Assembly: GCA_001029295.1 (NCBI GenBank)
Contig: LDXJ01000060.1
Span: forward strand, 124,127 to 188,126
Length of the DNA: 64,000 nucleotides
Direction of reading: 5' to 3'
Source: Peptococcaceae bacterium CEB3
GTDB taxonomy: Bacteria > Bacillota > Desulfitobacteriia > Desulfitobacteriales > Desulfitobacteriaceae
The notes under the pieces: generated by a model
The model's database searches: none
Seen by the model: only the letters and a program-made list of their open reading frames with translations
What the model was told of the DNA's origin: nothing
Program-made: the position numbers and the translations under genes
Shown here: piece after piece, positions 25,775-33,658 of the stretch
Layout: each line of letters starts with the position of its first letter
How positions within the stretch are numbered: position 1 is the first letter of the stretch

Positions 25775-25816
25775 ACGGTGGCCTGTGGGGCGTGAGTTCC
25801 CGGGCCGCCGTGTTTT
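25775..25816 (+). terminator. Terminator after selD
   Basis: ACGGTGGCC (25775-25783) pairs with GGCCGCCGT (25803-25811), with one G-U pair. An inner GGGG/CCC extension is possible, and GTTTTAT follows. The rest of the 242-bp gap to the next gene is AT-rich (25840-25900) but holds no clear promoter. Confidence 0.7.
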
Positions 25817-25958
25817 ATAGGGCAGCTTGCGCGGTAAATGTGGAAAAAGGCATATAAAGCATGTATTATTATGTATTAAGGATGTGCCGATCCAGCCCAT
25901 GGTACGAAGACAGAAGATAGAAGGGTAAGTGGATCTTAGGGGAAACGGGGGGTTAGAG

Positions 25959-27986
25959 ATGCCGGAAGAGATTGTACGCGGCCGCTCTTTGGGGGAAATT
26001 CGGGAAGCTTGGGCGAACAAATTGGGACTGGCTTCCTCTGCGCTCAGGCTGGAAACATTGGAGAAGCCGGGGCTCTTGTCTCGCCAGTGGAAGGTCAGAG
26101 TGGCTTGGGATGAAAGCGCAAGTGCCGAGTCCCCGCTTGGCTCCGCAAGTCTTCCCGTCGGGGCGGAGAAGAGTTCTCCCCCAAGGCACATCGCCGCGGC
26201 GGTCCGGGAGGAAGGATTCTATCGGATCCACTGTCCGGAAAGGGTTGAGCAGTTTATCCCTTTCCCGCGCGGGGGTACTTTGTTCTATAAGGGAGAGGAG
26301 AGAGAGACCCCTTTTACGGTGGAGGCCGGAAACGATGTGGAGTTTTATCCCTGTGTCGAGGGGGGGCAGTTGACTTGGCAGATCAATATTCGCTTTCAGG
26401 GGTTGGAGGCCGTCGCCAAAGTGGCCAAACGCCGACCCGGAAAATATGCCCTGCCGGAGACGATTCCTTACGAGACGACGTTGAGTATTGAGGAGCATGC
26501 GTTTTGGGAGGAAGGACTCCTTGCGGGGGAGTACTGGGATAAGGAGCATTTGGCAGAGGATCTTCGGGAACTGAAAATCGTTTATGGCATCCGGGAGGAA
26601 GCCTGGAGTGAAATTTTGACGGCGGCGGACGGGGAAGAGGTGGTCGCGGCTAAAGCGAAGGCGCCGGTCCCGGGCCGTCCCCCGCGTTTGGCGGAGCTTC
26701 CCGACCGGAATCAGGTCATGGCGGAGGAGCGGGATCGGATTGATTTTTTTGCCTCCAAGATCGAACTGGTGCCTGAGGGGGCGGTCTTAGCCCGCAAGAT
26801 TCAAGGAGTGCCGGGAGAGCCGGGGACGAATATCTTCGGGCGGATTATTCCGGCGGAGGTGTGGAAAGATTTCCAATTCCGCTTAAAACAGAACGTCCGC
26901 TTGTCTGAGGATGGCTTGGAAGTCCTGGCGACCTGTCCGGGGAGGCCGGTCAAGTTTGACAATTACGCTTACGGGGTGGACAATGTCTATGTTCTGAACC
27001 AAGATGTCGACTTGGAGAGCGGAAGCATTGAGTTTCCCGGAGACGTGGTTATCAACGGCAGTGTTCAGGACGGACTCCGGGTCGTGGCCAAAGGCAGAGT
27101 GGAAATAAGCGGCGGAGTGTCACACGCGGAGATATGGGCCGAAAAGGGACTGAGCGTCAAGCGGCCGGTTTATGGCGGACGGATCATCGTGGGCGAAAAA
27201 TATGTCTTTCACTCCGGATTGTTGCGGCGGCTGCAAGAACTACAGGGTGATCTGAGGGAGAGCCTGCGCCAGACGGCTGAACTGGTCGCGGCTGCGGGAG
27301 CCGCCCGGCTGAAATCCGGACAAAGCCTCAAGCTGATCTTGGAGCGGAATTTTGCCAAACTGCCGAAAAAGATGGCGGAAACGGAAAGCTATCTGCTGGG
27401 GCATAAAGACGAACTCGTGACCAAGGAATTCATGGATTCTATCCACACCGGCAAGCGGTTTTTGACAGGTCTCGGCCCTTTGGATCCCCAATCCGTTCCG
27501 GCCCTCGTGAAAGTTGAGGAGGTTCTGGCCCGTATAGCCGCCGGCATGGCTCTGGAGGTTCCCGAGCATTTGAAGTGCAGTGTCGAATATATTCAGGGCA
27601 CGACTGTGGCCTGCGGCGGGGATTTCTTCTGCACCAAGGGGGCCTATAATGCGCAGCTTCAAGTGGACGGAGACATCGAGATGCAAGGAGTCTGCCGAGG
27701 CGGCAGGGTTTTGGCTGGCGGAAACGTCTTTATCCGGGAACTTGGAGGGTCGGAGGTCTCCAGCACTTTGGTGCAAATCAAGGGGACGAAAAGGCTTAGG
27801 GTGGATTACTGTCATCCGAATGTATTGGTTACCGTGAATAAGGAAATAATTCGGATCGAAGAAGCGTGCCGGAATCTGGAGATATTTCGGGCGGACGGAC
27901 GGGTGCAAGTGGAAAAATTGCGGGCCGGCGCCTGGCCGGGCATCAGGGACAGGATTGAGCCGGGATCATCCACTCCGCCGTTTTGA
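25959..27986 (+). CDS. fapA: FapA family protein (DUF342) with Jag-N-like N-terminus
   Basis: 675 aa from ATG 25959 (GGGGGGTTAG upstream); a GTG at 25929 would add 10 residues. Residues about 3-50 (EIVRGRSLGEIREAWANKLG) resemble the Jag_N domain. The middle holds the DUF342 beta-helix: GEPGTNIFGRIIPA, VDNVYVLNQDVDLESGSIEF and GDVVINGSVQDGLRVVAKG. A helical segment (about 425-490) follows, then a second beta region. FapA is linked to flagellar assembly and cell envelope in some bacteria, but its molecular role is unsettled. Here it is not in the flagellar operon. Confidence 0.85.
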   Translation: MPEEIVRGRSLGEIREAWANKLGLASSALRLETLEKPGLLSRQWKVRVAWDESASAESPLGSASLPVGAEKSSPPRHIAAAVREEGFYRIHCPERVEQFIPFPRGGTLFYKGEERETPFTVEAGNDVEFYPCVEGGQLTWQINIRFQGLEAVAKVAKRRPGKYALPETIPYETTLSIEEHAFWEEGLLAGEYWDKEHLAEDLRELKIVYGIREEAWSEILTAADGEEVVAAKAKAPVPGRPPRLAELPDRNQVMAEERDRIDFFASKIELVPEGAVLARKIQGVPGEPGTNIFGRIIPAEVWKDFQFRLKQNVRLSEDGLEVLATCPGRPVKFDNYAYGVDNVYVLNQDVDLESGSIEFPGDVVINGSVQDGLRVVAKGRVEISGGVSHAEIWAEKGLSVKRPVYGGRIIVGEKYVFHSGLLRRLQELQGDLRESLRQTAELVAAAGAARLKSGQSLKLILERNFAKLPKKMAETESYLLGHKDELVTKEFMDSIHTGKRFLTGLGPLDPQSVPALVKVEEVLARIAAGMALEVPEHLKCSVEYIQGTTVACGGDFFCTKGAYNAQLQVDGDIEMQGVCRGGRVLAGGNVFIRELGGSEVSSTLVQIKGTKRLRVDYCHPNVLVTVNKEIIRIEEACRNLEIFRADGRVQVEKLRAGAWPGIRDRIEPGSSTPPF

Positions 27987-28057
27987 ATTGGCCTTCCCGT
28001 AATTGGGCGGTGTTTCCGGGATATTCAGTCAGTGTGGATGAAGTGGGGATGGAATGA

Positions 28058-29272
28058 ATGCGGACGTACTTAGAACTGGAAGAGGCAAGGGAACTTATCC
28101 TTTCGCGGGTGAACCGGGCGGCGAGCGAAGAAGTGGCCTTGGCCGCGGCTTATGGCAGGGTCTTAGCCCGGGATCTCTATGCTCCTTTTGCTCACCCCCC
28201 TTTCGATCGCTCTCCCCTGGACGGGTATGCCTACCGGGCCGAGGCGCTGAGCAAGGGCCCTTTGGATCTGAAAATCGTAAGTGAAATTCCGGCCGGGACG
28301 TGGCCGGAGCGGACGATTGCGGCGGGCGAGGCGGCGAAGATTTTTACGGGGGCCCCGTTGCCCCCGGGGGCCAACTGTGTAGTCCGGATGGAGGACACCG
28401 TGCCGGAAGGGGAAGATGTCGTCGTGAAGCGCCCGGTTCTGCCGGGCGCCAACATTGTCCCTGAGGGGGACGAACTAAAACGAGGGGATTTTCTGCTCGG
28501 CCAAGGAACCAGACTGAGCCCGGCGGCGGTGGGACTTCTGGCGGCGTTTGGCTTGGGGCGGGTACCGGTCCGGCGCAAACCGCGCGTCGGGGTCTTTTCC
28601 AGCGGCAGCGAACTGACGGAAGCCGGTGAAGCGCTGGTCCCGGGAAAGATCTATAACAGCAACAGCTTTACATTGCGCGGACTCCTGCTCGCGGCCGGGT
28701 GTGAGGTCGTCCAAAAACCCTTGGTACCCGACAGACAGGCCGAAACCCTGCAAGCCTTACGGGACCTGGAAGACGTGGACATGGTCGTCACGACCGGGGG
28801 GGCCTCTGTGGGGGATTATGATTTGCTGCCCCGCTCCTTGGAGGCCTACGGGTGTGAGATTCTCTTTTGGAAAGTGCGGTTGAAGCCCGGCACGCCGGCC
28901 TGTGTGGGAGAGAAAGACGGACGCCTGTATTTCTCCCTTTCCGGCAACCCCGCGGCCGCCATGGTCACTTTTGAATTGCTGGTGCGCCCTGCCTTGCGGC
29001 AGTGCGCGGGTCTGGCAGATCCGTTGGGACGAAAATTCGCGGTGAGGATGGCGGGGGGATTCGCCAAAGGAGGACGGCAGCGCCGTTTTTTGCGAGCGAA
29101 AGCCGTGATGCGGGAAGGTGTTATGTGGGCCGACCCGGAAGGAGCGCAGGGATCGGGTATTCTGAAATCCATGGTCGGGCGGCAGCTCCTGGTCGACATT
29201 CCGGGCGGACACGGTCCGGTGGAAGCGGGGGAGATCCTGGAAGCTTATTGGATGGGAGAATGGGAGGATTGA
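28058..29272 (+). CDS. moeA: Molybdopterin molybdenumtransferase MoeA
   Basis: 404 aa with the MoeA domains: an N-terminal part with FDRSPLDGYAYRAE, KIFTGAPLPPGANCVVRMED, then the MoCF-binding fold (GVFSSGSEL, YNSNSFTLRG, MVVTTGGASVGDYDLL, FSLSGNPAAAMVTFE). It inserts molybdate into adenylated molybdopterin. It sits 72 bp after fapA and 2 bp before mobB. Molybdenum (or tungsten) cofactor and selenocysteine are both needed by FdhA-type formate dehydrogenases. Confidence 0.95.
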   Translation: MRTYLELEEARELILSRVNRAASEEVALAAAYGRVLARDLYAPFAHPPFDRSPLDGYAYRAEALSKGPLDLKIVSEIPAGTWPERTIAAGEAAKIFTGAPLPPGANCVVRMEDTVPEGEDVVVKRPVLPGANIVPEGDELKRGDFLLGQGTRLSPAAVGLLAAFGLGRVPVRRKPRVGVFSSGSELTEAGEALVPGKIYNSNSFTLRGLLLAAGCEVVQKPLVPDRQAETLQALRDLEDVDMVVTTGGASVGDYDLLPRSLEAYGCEILFWKVRLKPGTPACVGEKDGRLYFSLSGNPAAAMVTFELLVRPALRQCAGLADPLGRKFAVRMAGGFAKGGRQRRFLRAKAVMREGVMWADPEGAQGSGILKSMVGRQLLVDIPGGHGPVEAGEILEAYWMGEWED

Positions 29273-29274
29273 GC

Positions 29275-29820
29275 ATGGCTGGGTTGGGACAGACGGGCGA
29301 GGGGCCGGCGGGTATTCCGGTTGTTTCCATCGTTGGCAAGTCGGACGCGGGTAAGACGACTCTGCTGGAAAAGCTGGTAGGCGAGGCCAAACGGAGAAAT
29401 TGGCGCGTCGCCGCGGTTAAGCATGATGTTCACGGGTTCGAAATGGACAGGCCGGGTAAGGATACTTGGCGCTTTGCCCAGGCCGGGGCAGACACGGTGG
29501 TCATCTCTTCACCGAAGAAAATTGCCATCCTGGAGGCTGTTCGGGAAGAGCAGGATCTTGATGCCGTGGTCGCCCGAATCCGGGGAGTGGATCTGATTCT
29601 TACCGAGGGGTATAAACATGGCAACAAACCGAAGATCGAAGTATTCCGGGCGGCGGTACATAAGGAACTGCTCTGCGCGCCGGAAGAACTGATCGCGATC
29701 GCGACCGACGCCGCGTTCAATCTGGGTGTACCCTGTTATGATTTGGATGACGCGGCTGGACTTTGTGATTTGATCGCCGCGAAGTTCGGAGTACAGGGGT
29801 CAGGGCAGGATCCTGTCTAA
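29275..29820 (+). CDS. mobB: Molybdopterin-guanine dinucleotide biosynthesis adaptor MobB
   Basis: 181 aa from ATG 29275, preceded by GGGAGG inside the moeA end. The P-loop GKSDAGKTTLLEKL is near residue 20, followed by VAAVKHDVHGFEMDRPGKDT and DLILTEGYKHGNKPKIEVFR, the classical MobB set. It binds GTP and assists MobA in making the bis-MGD cofactor. An upstream extension to 29002 runs in another frame of moeA and is rejected. Its last 21 bp overlap the convergent transporter gene. Confidence 0.94.
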   Translation: MAGLGQTGEGPAGIPVVSIVGKSDAGKTTLLEKLVGEAKRRNWRVAAVKHDVHGFEMDRPGKDTWRFAQAGADTVVISSPKKIAILEAVREEQDLDAVVARIRGVDLILTEGYKHGNKPKIEVFRAAVHKELLCAPEELIAIATDAAFNLGVPCYDLDDAAGLCDLIAAKFGVQGSGQDPV

Positions 29821-30708
29821 GAACTTACCCGCGTACGGTGTCAGGGGGAAAGCCAAGAGTGAGGAAATCACGTTGAAAAGAGTGTGGGCATTGGCCACTT
29901 GACGGTCGGGATTTCCGCCCAGGAGATTGAGCAGGTTGGCGAGCGGGACGAGAAAAGGCAGAAAGCACAGTACCCCGAACACGTTCAGAAGGATGTGGAA
30001 TAAGGCGACGCGTTGAGCGGCCCGTTTGGCGCCCAGAGAGGCCACGAGGGCGGTGCCGCAGGTGCCGATGTTGGCGCCGAAGACAAAAGCGATGGCGGTG
30101 GGCAGAGTTATGGCACCTTGCCGGGTAAGGAGCATAACGATTCCCGTGGTGGCGCCGGAGGACTGGAGCAGGGCGGAAAGCAGCGCACCGGCCAGGACGC
30201 CGTGGAGACGGTTATTGCCAAGGTTATGGAGGAGATTCTGAATGCCGGCATTGTCGGCTAAAGGTCTGAGACCGGTCTCCATGATCATCAGTCCCAAGAA
30301 GAGCAAGCCGAATCCGAGCAAAGTCAGGCCCAGAAAGCGTTTGCGTTTGGGCAGGAAGAGATAGCCCAGGGCGCCCAGAAGCAGGGCGTACACGGAAAAA
30401 CGGTTGAGGGGCAGGGTCAGGAGTTGGGTGGTGACGGTCGTACCAATGTTGCTGCCGAGAATGAGGTAGAGAGCGCCAGCAAAAGGAAGAAGCCCGGCGT
30501 CGACCAGCGAGACTGCCATCACGGTCAGGATGTTGCTGGACTGTATAAGAGCGGTCGCCAAGGTCCCGCTCCAAAAGCCGCGCCAAGGGGTTTGGGTCAT
30601 CCAAAGCAAAGCCCGGCGCAGCCGGCTTGCGGCCAGGGCTTGCAACCCCTGGCGTAAGGTATGCATGCCGCCCAGAAGGGCGAAGAGCCCGAGGACGAAG
30701 AGAGGCAT
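29800..30708 (-). CDS. Na+/phosphate symporter family protein (NptA/PNaS)
   Basis: 302 aa from ATG 30708 (AGGAG upstream on the minus strand); a GTG at 30717 adds three residues. Two inverted Na/Pi-cotransporter repeats carry the QSS signatures (ALIQSSNILTVMAVS and ALLQSSGATTGIVML), each followed by GSNIGTTVTTQ or GANIGTCGTAL. About eight membrane helices are visible. The C-terminal PhoU-like domain of long family members is absent. It probably takes up phosphate with sodium. The gene converges on mobB with a 21-bp overlap. Confidence 0.9.
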   Translation of the reverse strand: MPLFVLGLFALLGGMHTLRQGLQALAASRLRRALLWMTQTPWRGFWSGTLATALIQSSNILTVMAVSLVDAGLLPFAGALYLILGSNIGTTVTTQLLTLPLNRFSVYALLLGALGYLFLPKRKRFLGLTLLGFGLLFLGLMIMETGLRPLADNAGIQNLLHNLGNNRLHGVLAGALLSALLQSSGATTGIVMLLTRQGAITLPTAIAFVFGANIGTCGTALVASLGAKRAAQRVALFHILLNVFGVLCFLPFLVPLANLLNLLGGNPDRQVANAHTLFNVISSLLAFPLTPYAGKFLDRILP

Positions 30709-30871
30709 TTCCCTCACTCCTGTCTTGAACTGATATCTTCCTATCAGAACGTCCCTTTGATAAAAACAAAGCAGTACACCTTAAAGTATATCTTCCCAGA
30801 CCGCGCGGCAGAACGCGAACGACCCGCCAAGCGTTGTCCGCGGCAGGTTCGTTGGCGGGGCGAGTGCCGCG

Positions 30872-30897
30872 CCCTTTGCATACATTGATGCAAGGGG
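30872..30897 (+). promoter_or_regulatory. Hairpin that covers part of the acetyltransferase ribosome-binding site
   Basis: CCCTTTGCAT (30872-30881) pairs with ATGCAAGGGG (30888-30897) around ACATTG. The 3' arm contains AAGGGG of the Shine-Dalgarno sequence AAGGGGTGG, which serves ATG 30905. A larger inverted repeat, CCCGCCAA/TTGGCGGG, lies upstream at 30823-30830 and 30852-30859. Confidence 0.55.
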
Positions 30898-30904
30898 TGG
30901 TAGT

Positions 30905-31396
30905 ATGCGTATCCGAGTGGGAGATGTTCATGATTGGCCTTTTATTTATGCCTTGGGAAAGACCGTGATTCTCGACAGTGTTTCACCTTGGCGCCGGCAG
31001 CCGGCGAGCCGGACTTTGAACTACCGCATCGGCATCTTAAAAGGCTTGTGGACCTGGATTCAACAGTCCGATTCTATCGCCTTCGTCGCCGAGACAGAAG
31101 ACGACCAGGGAGGCCCGGTTAAAGCCGGGTACCTGATTTTGTTTCCGGGGGCGAAGGAAGAACTGACGGGACTCAGTCAAGGCTGGGTGATGGACCTGGC
31201 GGTCTCCAAGGAATTCCGGGGCCGCGGCGTGGGCAGCGCTCTCCTCAAGGCGGCGGAGGATCACTGCCGGGCGGCGCGGATCCCATACTTGGGGTTGGCG
31301 GTCAGCAGCCACAATATCAAGGCGCTTTCTCTTTATGAGAAACTGGGCTTTGCTGAGGAGCGGAAACTCATGGTTAAGGTACTGTCAGCGGATTAG
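30905..31396 (+). CDS. GNAT-family N-acetyltransferase
   Basis: 163 aa covering one GNAT fold. The acetyl-CoA-binding motif A is SKEFRGRGVGSALLKAAEDH, and motif B is SHNIKALSLYEKLGFAEERK. The substrate cannot be told from sequence. It stands alone, divergent from the Na/Pi symporter, with a leader hairpin that may limit ribosome access. Confidence 0.9.
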   Translation: MRIRVGDVHDWPFIYALGKTVILDSVSPWRRQPASRTLNYRIGILKGLWTWIQQSDSIAFVAETEDDQGGPVKAGYLILFPGAKEELTGLSQGWVMDLAVSKEFRGRGVGSALLKAAEDHCRAARIPYLGLAVSSHNIKALSLYEKLGFAEERKLMVKVLSAD

Positions 31397-31412
31397 CGGG
31401 GTAAGCGCCTTT

Positions 31413-31458
31413 AAACGGTTCCGTCAGGTCCTTGCAAACCGTTCCGTCAGGTCCCTGC
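31413..31458 (+). repeat. 23-bp direct repeat downstream of the acetyltransferase
   Basis: Two adjacent copies (31413-31435 and 31436-31458) share the core CGTTCCGTCAGGTCC with two mismatches overall. The core GTTCCGTCAGGTCC is not palindromic. No gene overlaps it. Confidence 0.8.
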
Positions 31459-31496
31459 CCCAACGACCCGGTTAGGATGCTCATGCGTCGCCTAGA

Positions 31497-31531
31497 ATAA
31501 AAAAAATGCTTGCGGCCGGAAAGCCGCAAGC
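31497..31531 (-). terminator. Intrinsic terminator oriented to the minus strand
   Basis: GCTTGCGGC (31508-31516) and GCCGCAAGC (31523-31531) form a 9-bp stem. The uninterrupted A-run at its left (31499-31506) becomes a U-run on the minus strand, so it terminates leftward transcripts. No minus-strand gene is visible to its right, which makes its purpose unclear. On the plus strand the following bases are not T-rich. Confidence 0.7.
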
Positions 31532-31561
31532 TTAAGTAAAAGAGAGGAGTGGGGATAAAAA

Positions 31562-31645
31562 TTGGAAAACGTGAGACTAATTAGATTGTACCCAGAGAAG
31601 GGGATTCATATACATCGTAGGATAACAAGTTCGGGAATTATTTGA
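31562..31645 (+). CDS. Possible 27-residue peptide ORF
   Basis: A TTG start with AGAGAGGAGTGGGG 8-20 bp upstream opens a 27-codon frame (MENVRLIRLYPEKGIHIHRR...) ending 31 bp before the PHP gene. The strong ribosome-binding site is the only evidence. It could be a leader peptide or chance. The rest of the 280-bp gap (31397-31676) holds only the repeat and the terminator-like hairpin. Confidence 0.25.
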   Translation: MENVRLIRLYPEKGIHIHRRITSSGII

Positions 31646-31676
31646 ATCCCTATGATCATGAAGGCGGGGAAAAGGC

Positions 31677-32450
31677 GTGTTGGATCTGCATGTGCATTTA
31701 ACGGGACACCGGGACAGGGTGGCAGACCGGGAAAACATCCGGGCTTTTTTGCGAACGGCCGTGGCTAAAAATTTATGGGAAGTGGGTTTCGCCGACCATG
31801 ATATGTACTATGATGATTTAAACCTGCCCTTGCTGGGCGAGGTGGCGGACGAGTTTCCCGGGCTCAAAGTGAGAGTGGGGCTCGAAGTGGATTACCGTCC
31901 GGGGGAGGAAGAGAAAATAAGAGAGATGCTGGCCTCTTTTCCTTTTGACTACGCAATTGGGTCAGTGCATGAAATCAGAGGTTGGGCTTTTGATGCGCCC
32001 GGCCAGGAGCGGCGTCACCTGGAGGCGGAGCCGGACCGGTTGTATCAAGAGTATTTCAGTTTAGTCGCTCAGGCCGCCCACAGTGGGCTGTTTACGACTC
32101 TCGGTCATTTGGACCTGATCAAGATCTATGGAGTGCGCCCGCGGAGCGATATCCTGGAGCTGGTGGGGGAAACCCTGGCGGCGGCGGAGGAGACCGGGTG
32201 CGCCATTGAGATTAATACCAACGGCAGGAATAAGCCCGTCGGGGAATTCTATCCGCAGGAACGGTTGTTGAAGGAGATCATAAGGCGCCATATTCCCATC
32301 ACTCTCGGTTCGGACGCGCATGAGGCGGCGGCCGTGGGGAGGGATTTGGCGGAGGCCCTGGGGATGGCCCGCCGCCTGGGGGCCGAGTCGATTGTGGGTT
32401 TTGAACAAAGGCGGATGGTCGCCTATCCCATCGTGGCATATTCTGTCTAA
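31677..32450 (+). CDS. PHP-domain phosphatase, probable histidinol-phosphatase (HisK type)
   Basis: 257 aa. PHP metal-site motifs appear in order: DLHVHLTGH at the start, FADHDMYYDD, GLEVDYRPG, IGSVHEI, TLGHLDLIK, and GSDAHEAAAVGRDLAEAL near the end. HisK enzymes dephosphorylate histidinol phosphate, but PHP proteins also include other phosphoesterases and no his genes are nearby. The start is TTG 31677, eight bases after GGGGAAAAGG. A strong terminator follows, so it is likely monocistronic. Confidence 0.85.
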   Translation: MLDLHVHLTGHRDRVADRENIRAFLRTAVAKNLWEVGFADHDMYYDDLNLPLLGEVADEFPGLKVRVGLEVDYRPGEEEKIREMLASFPFDYAIGSVHEIRGWAFDAPGQERRHLEAEPDRLYQEYFSLVAQAAHSGLFTTLGHLDLIKIYGVRPRSDILELVGETLAAAEETGCAIEINTNGRNKPVGEFYPQERLLKEIIRRHIPITLGSDAHEAAAVGRDLAEALGMARRLGAESIVGFEQRRMVAYPIVAYSV

Positions 32451-32485
32451 GTTTGAGGCAAAATAACTGAAGAATCCCGAGTCCG

Positions 32486-32512
32486 TTCTCCGGCTTCGCC
32501 GGAGAATTTTTT
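32486..32512 (+). terminator. Intrinsic terminator after the PHP gene
   Basis: TTCTCCGGC (32486-32494) pairs perfectly with GCCGGAGAA (32498-32506) around TTC and is followed by TTTTTT. Confidence 0.95.
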
Positions 32513-32635
32513 CTCCTATTCTCCTAATAGAAAGCAATCACGCGTATAGAAGATAATCTCGCACATGGAGGAGAATCCCACACTGCGTGCTCTATGTTGG
32601 GTTTGCCGTATGTTGCGTTAGAAAGGAAAGATCGC

Positions 32636-33334
32636 ATGCCACGTATTGAAATTAAACTCGAACCTGTCCAGGATTGGGAAGAGGCGGCTTGGGAGGACTG
32701 GAGCAGTGCTCTGGGTGCTTTCCTGGCCGAGAGCGGCCGCAGCATCCGCAACACTTTGCGGTTTCCTGGTTACCAGGTCTTGGAAATCGAGGGTTCGGAG
32801 TCTCCGGCTGAGGTGATCCTCAGCGCCTCAGAGCGGCTCGTCCTCCTGGAAGGACTGCGTATCGACGGATCCTTGGAACAGAGGATCATCCGGTTCGTCC
32901 TGCGTTTTGCCAGGCAGATGGGAGCCCAGAGTTTCCTGACTCCGGTCTGTTCACCTCAAGAAGAGGATTTTTGGCGAGCTTTGGGGGCCCGGTTTCATCC
33001 TGACCCGATCGAGCTCAAAGGAGAGGTGGAGCGCGGCCTGGTTGACGTGCGCCCTCTCTCAGGCACCGGCCTTTTGATAACCTATGCCGGGAAGCCTGCC
33101 GTTTGCTTGGAGCCGATTGCCTGCACGGTTCATTCTCCCGGCCCGGTCAGCTTGGCCCAACGCCGGCTGGAGAAGCGTTTCGGCGGGCAGCCCTTGGGGT
33201 TTGCCAGCCGCATTTCCAGTTATTGTCCCTGGGATGTCCGTAAGTCCCAGTGGGATGACCTGCTCTCTTACAGCAGGCTCAAGTCCTATGAGATCCTGGC
33301 GGAAATTGTTTTCGGGCGCAAAGGTATGCGTTAG
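32636..33334 (+). CDS. Conserved-looking protein of unknown function
   Basis: Not recognised. 232 aa from ATG 32636, eight bases after AAAGGAAAG; a start at 32594 would lack a ribosome-binding site. There is no signal peptide or membrane segment. It is acidic in the first third (MPRIEIKLEPVQDWEEAAWE), has a helix-rich middle (LEQRIIRFVLRFARQMGAQS) and a basic, Tyr/Ser-rich end. The middle loosely recalls small GNAT-like folds (LGARFHPDP) but lacks the acetyl-CoA motif. Terminators isolate it from the preceding gene. Confidence 0.6.
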   Translation: MPRIEIKLEPVQDWEEAAWEDWSSALGAFLAESGRSIRNTLRFPGYQVLEIEGSESPAEVILSASERLVLLEGLRIDGSLEQRIIRFVLRFARQMGAQSFLTPVCSPQEEDFWRALGARFHPDPIELKGEVERGLVDVRPLSGTGLLITYAGKPAVCLEPIACTVHSPGPVSLAQRRLEKRFGGQPLGFASRISSYCPWDVRKSQWDDLLSYSRLKSYEILAEIVFGRKGMR

Positions 33335-33393
33335 GGATTTTGACGGAGACGGCGATCAAGCTCAAAATTTCACAAGCTGGCGAAATTCTAGTA

Positions 33394-33658
33394 TTATCGG
33401 GTAAAAAGTAGTATGATATAAGACAGAGGATGAGAGGGCGCAAAGGGGACTTTGACTGGCTTCGGGCCAGAAGCCGGTCAAAAATGGGATTTAAGGGAGT
33501 GGTGTGTTTTTTTAGGAACCCTGGACAAAATGTACGGCAGGAAATGGGCTTTTTGAGGGGTTAGCTCAGAGATAGAAAGATAAATGCCGTACAGGGGCAT
33601 TTGTTTTGTTTTTATGGGTTCGGTGGGTTCGAATGGTTAATTGGAGGAGGGTCATTTT
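33394..33658 (+). promoter_or_regulatory. Leader with competing antiterminator/terminator hairpins (attenuator or riboswitch)
   Basis: A plausible promoter (TTATCG 33394-33399, 17 bp, TATAAG 33417-33422) starts a leader of about 230 nt. It has a 13-bp hairpin (33451-33463 with 33470-33482). Next comes TGTACGGCA (33531-33539), able to pair with TGCCGTACA (33585-33593). Last is a terminator, AAATGCC (33582-33588) with GGCATTT (33596-33602) and the T-run GTTTTGTTTTT. The last two structures share bases 33585-33588 and so exclude each other. This is the logic of a riboswitch or attenuator. I do not recognise the aptamer class. Confidence 0.75.

Noticed and set aside
33620-33640. tRNA T-arm-like GGTTCGAAT
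   Set aside because: No surrounding cloverleaf can be formed. It lies directly after the attenuator U-run.
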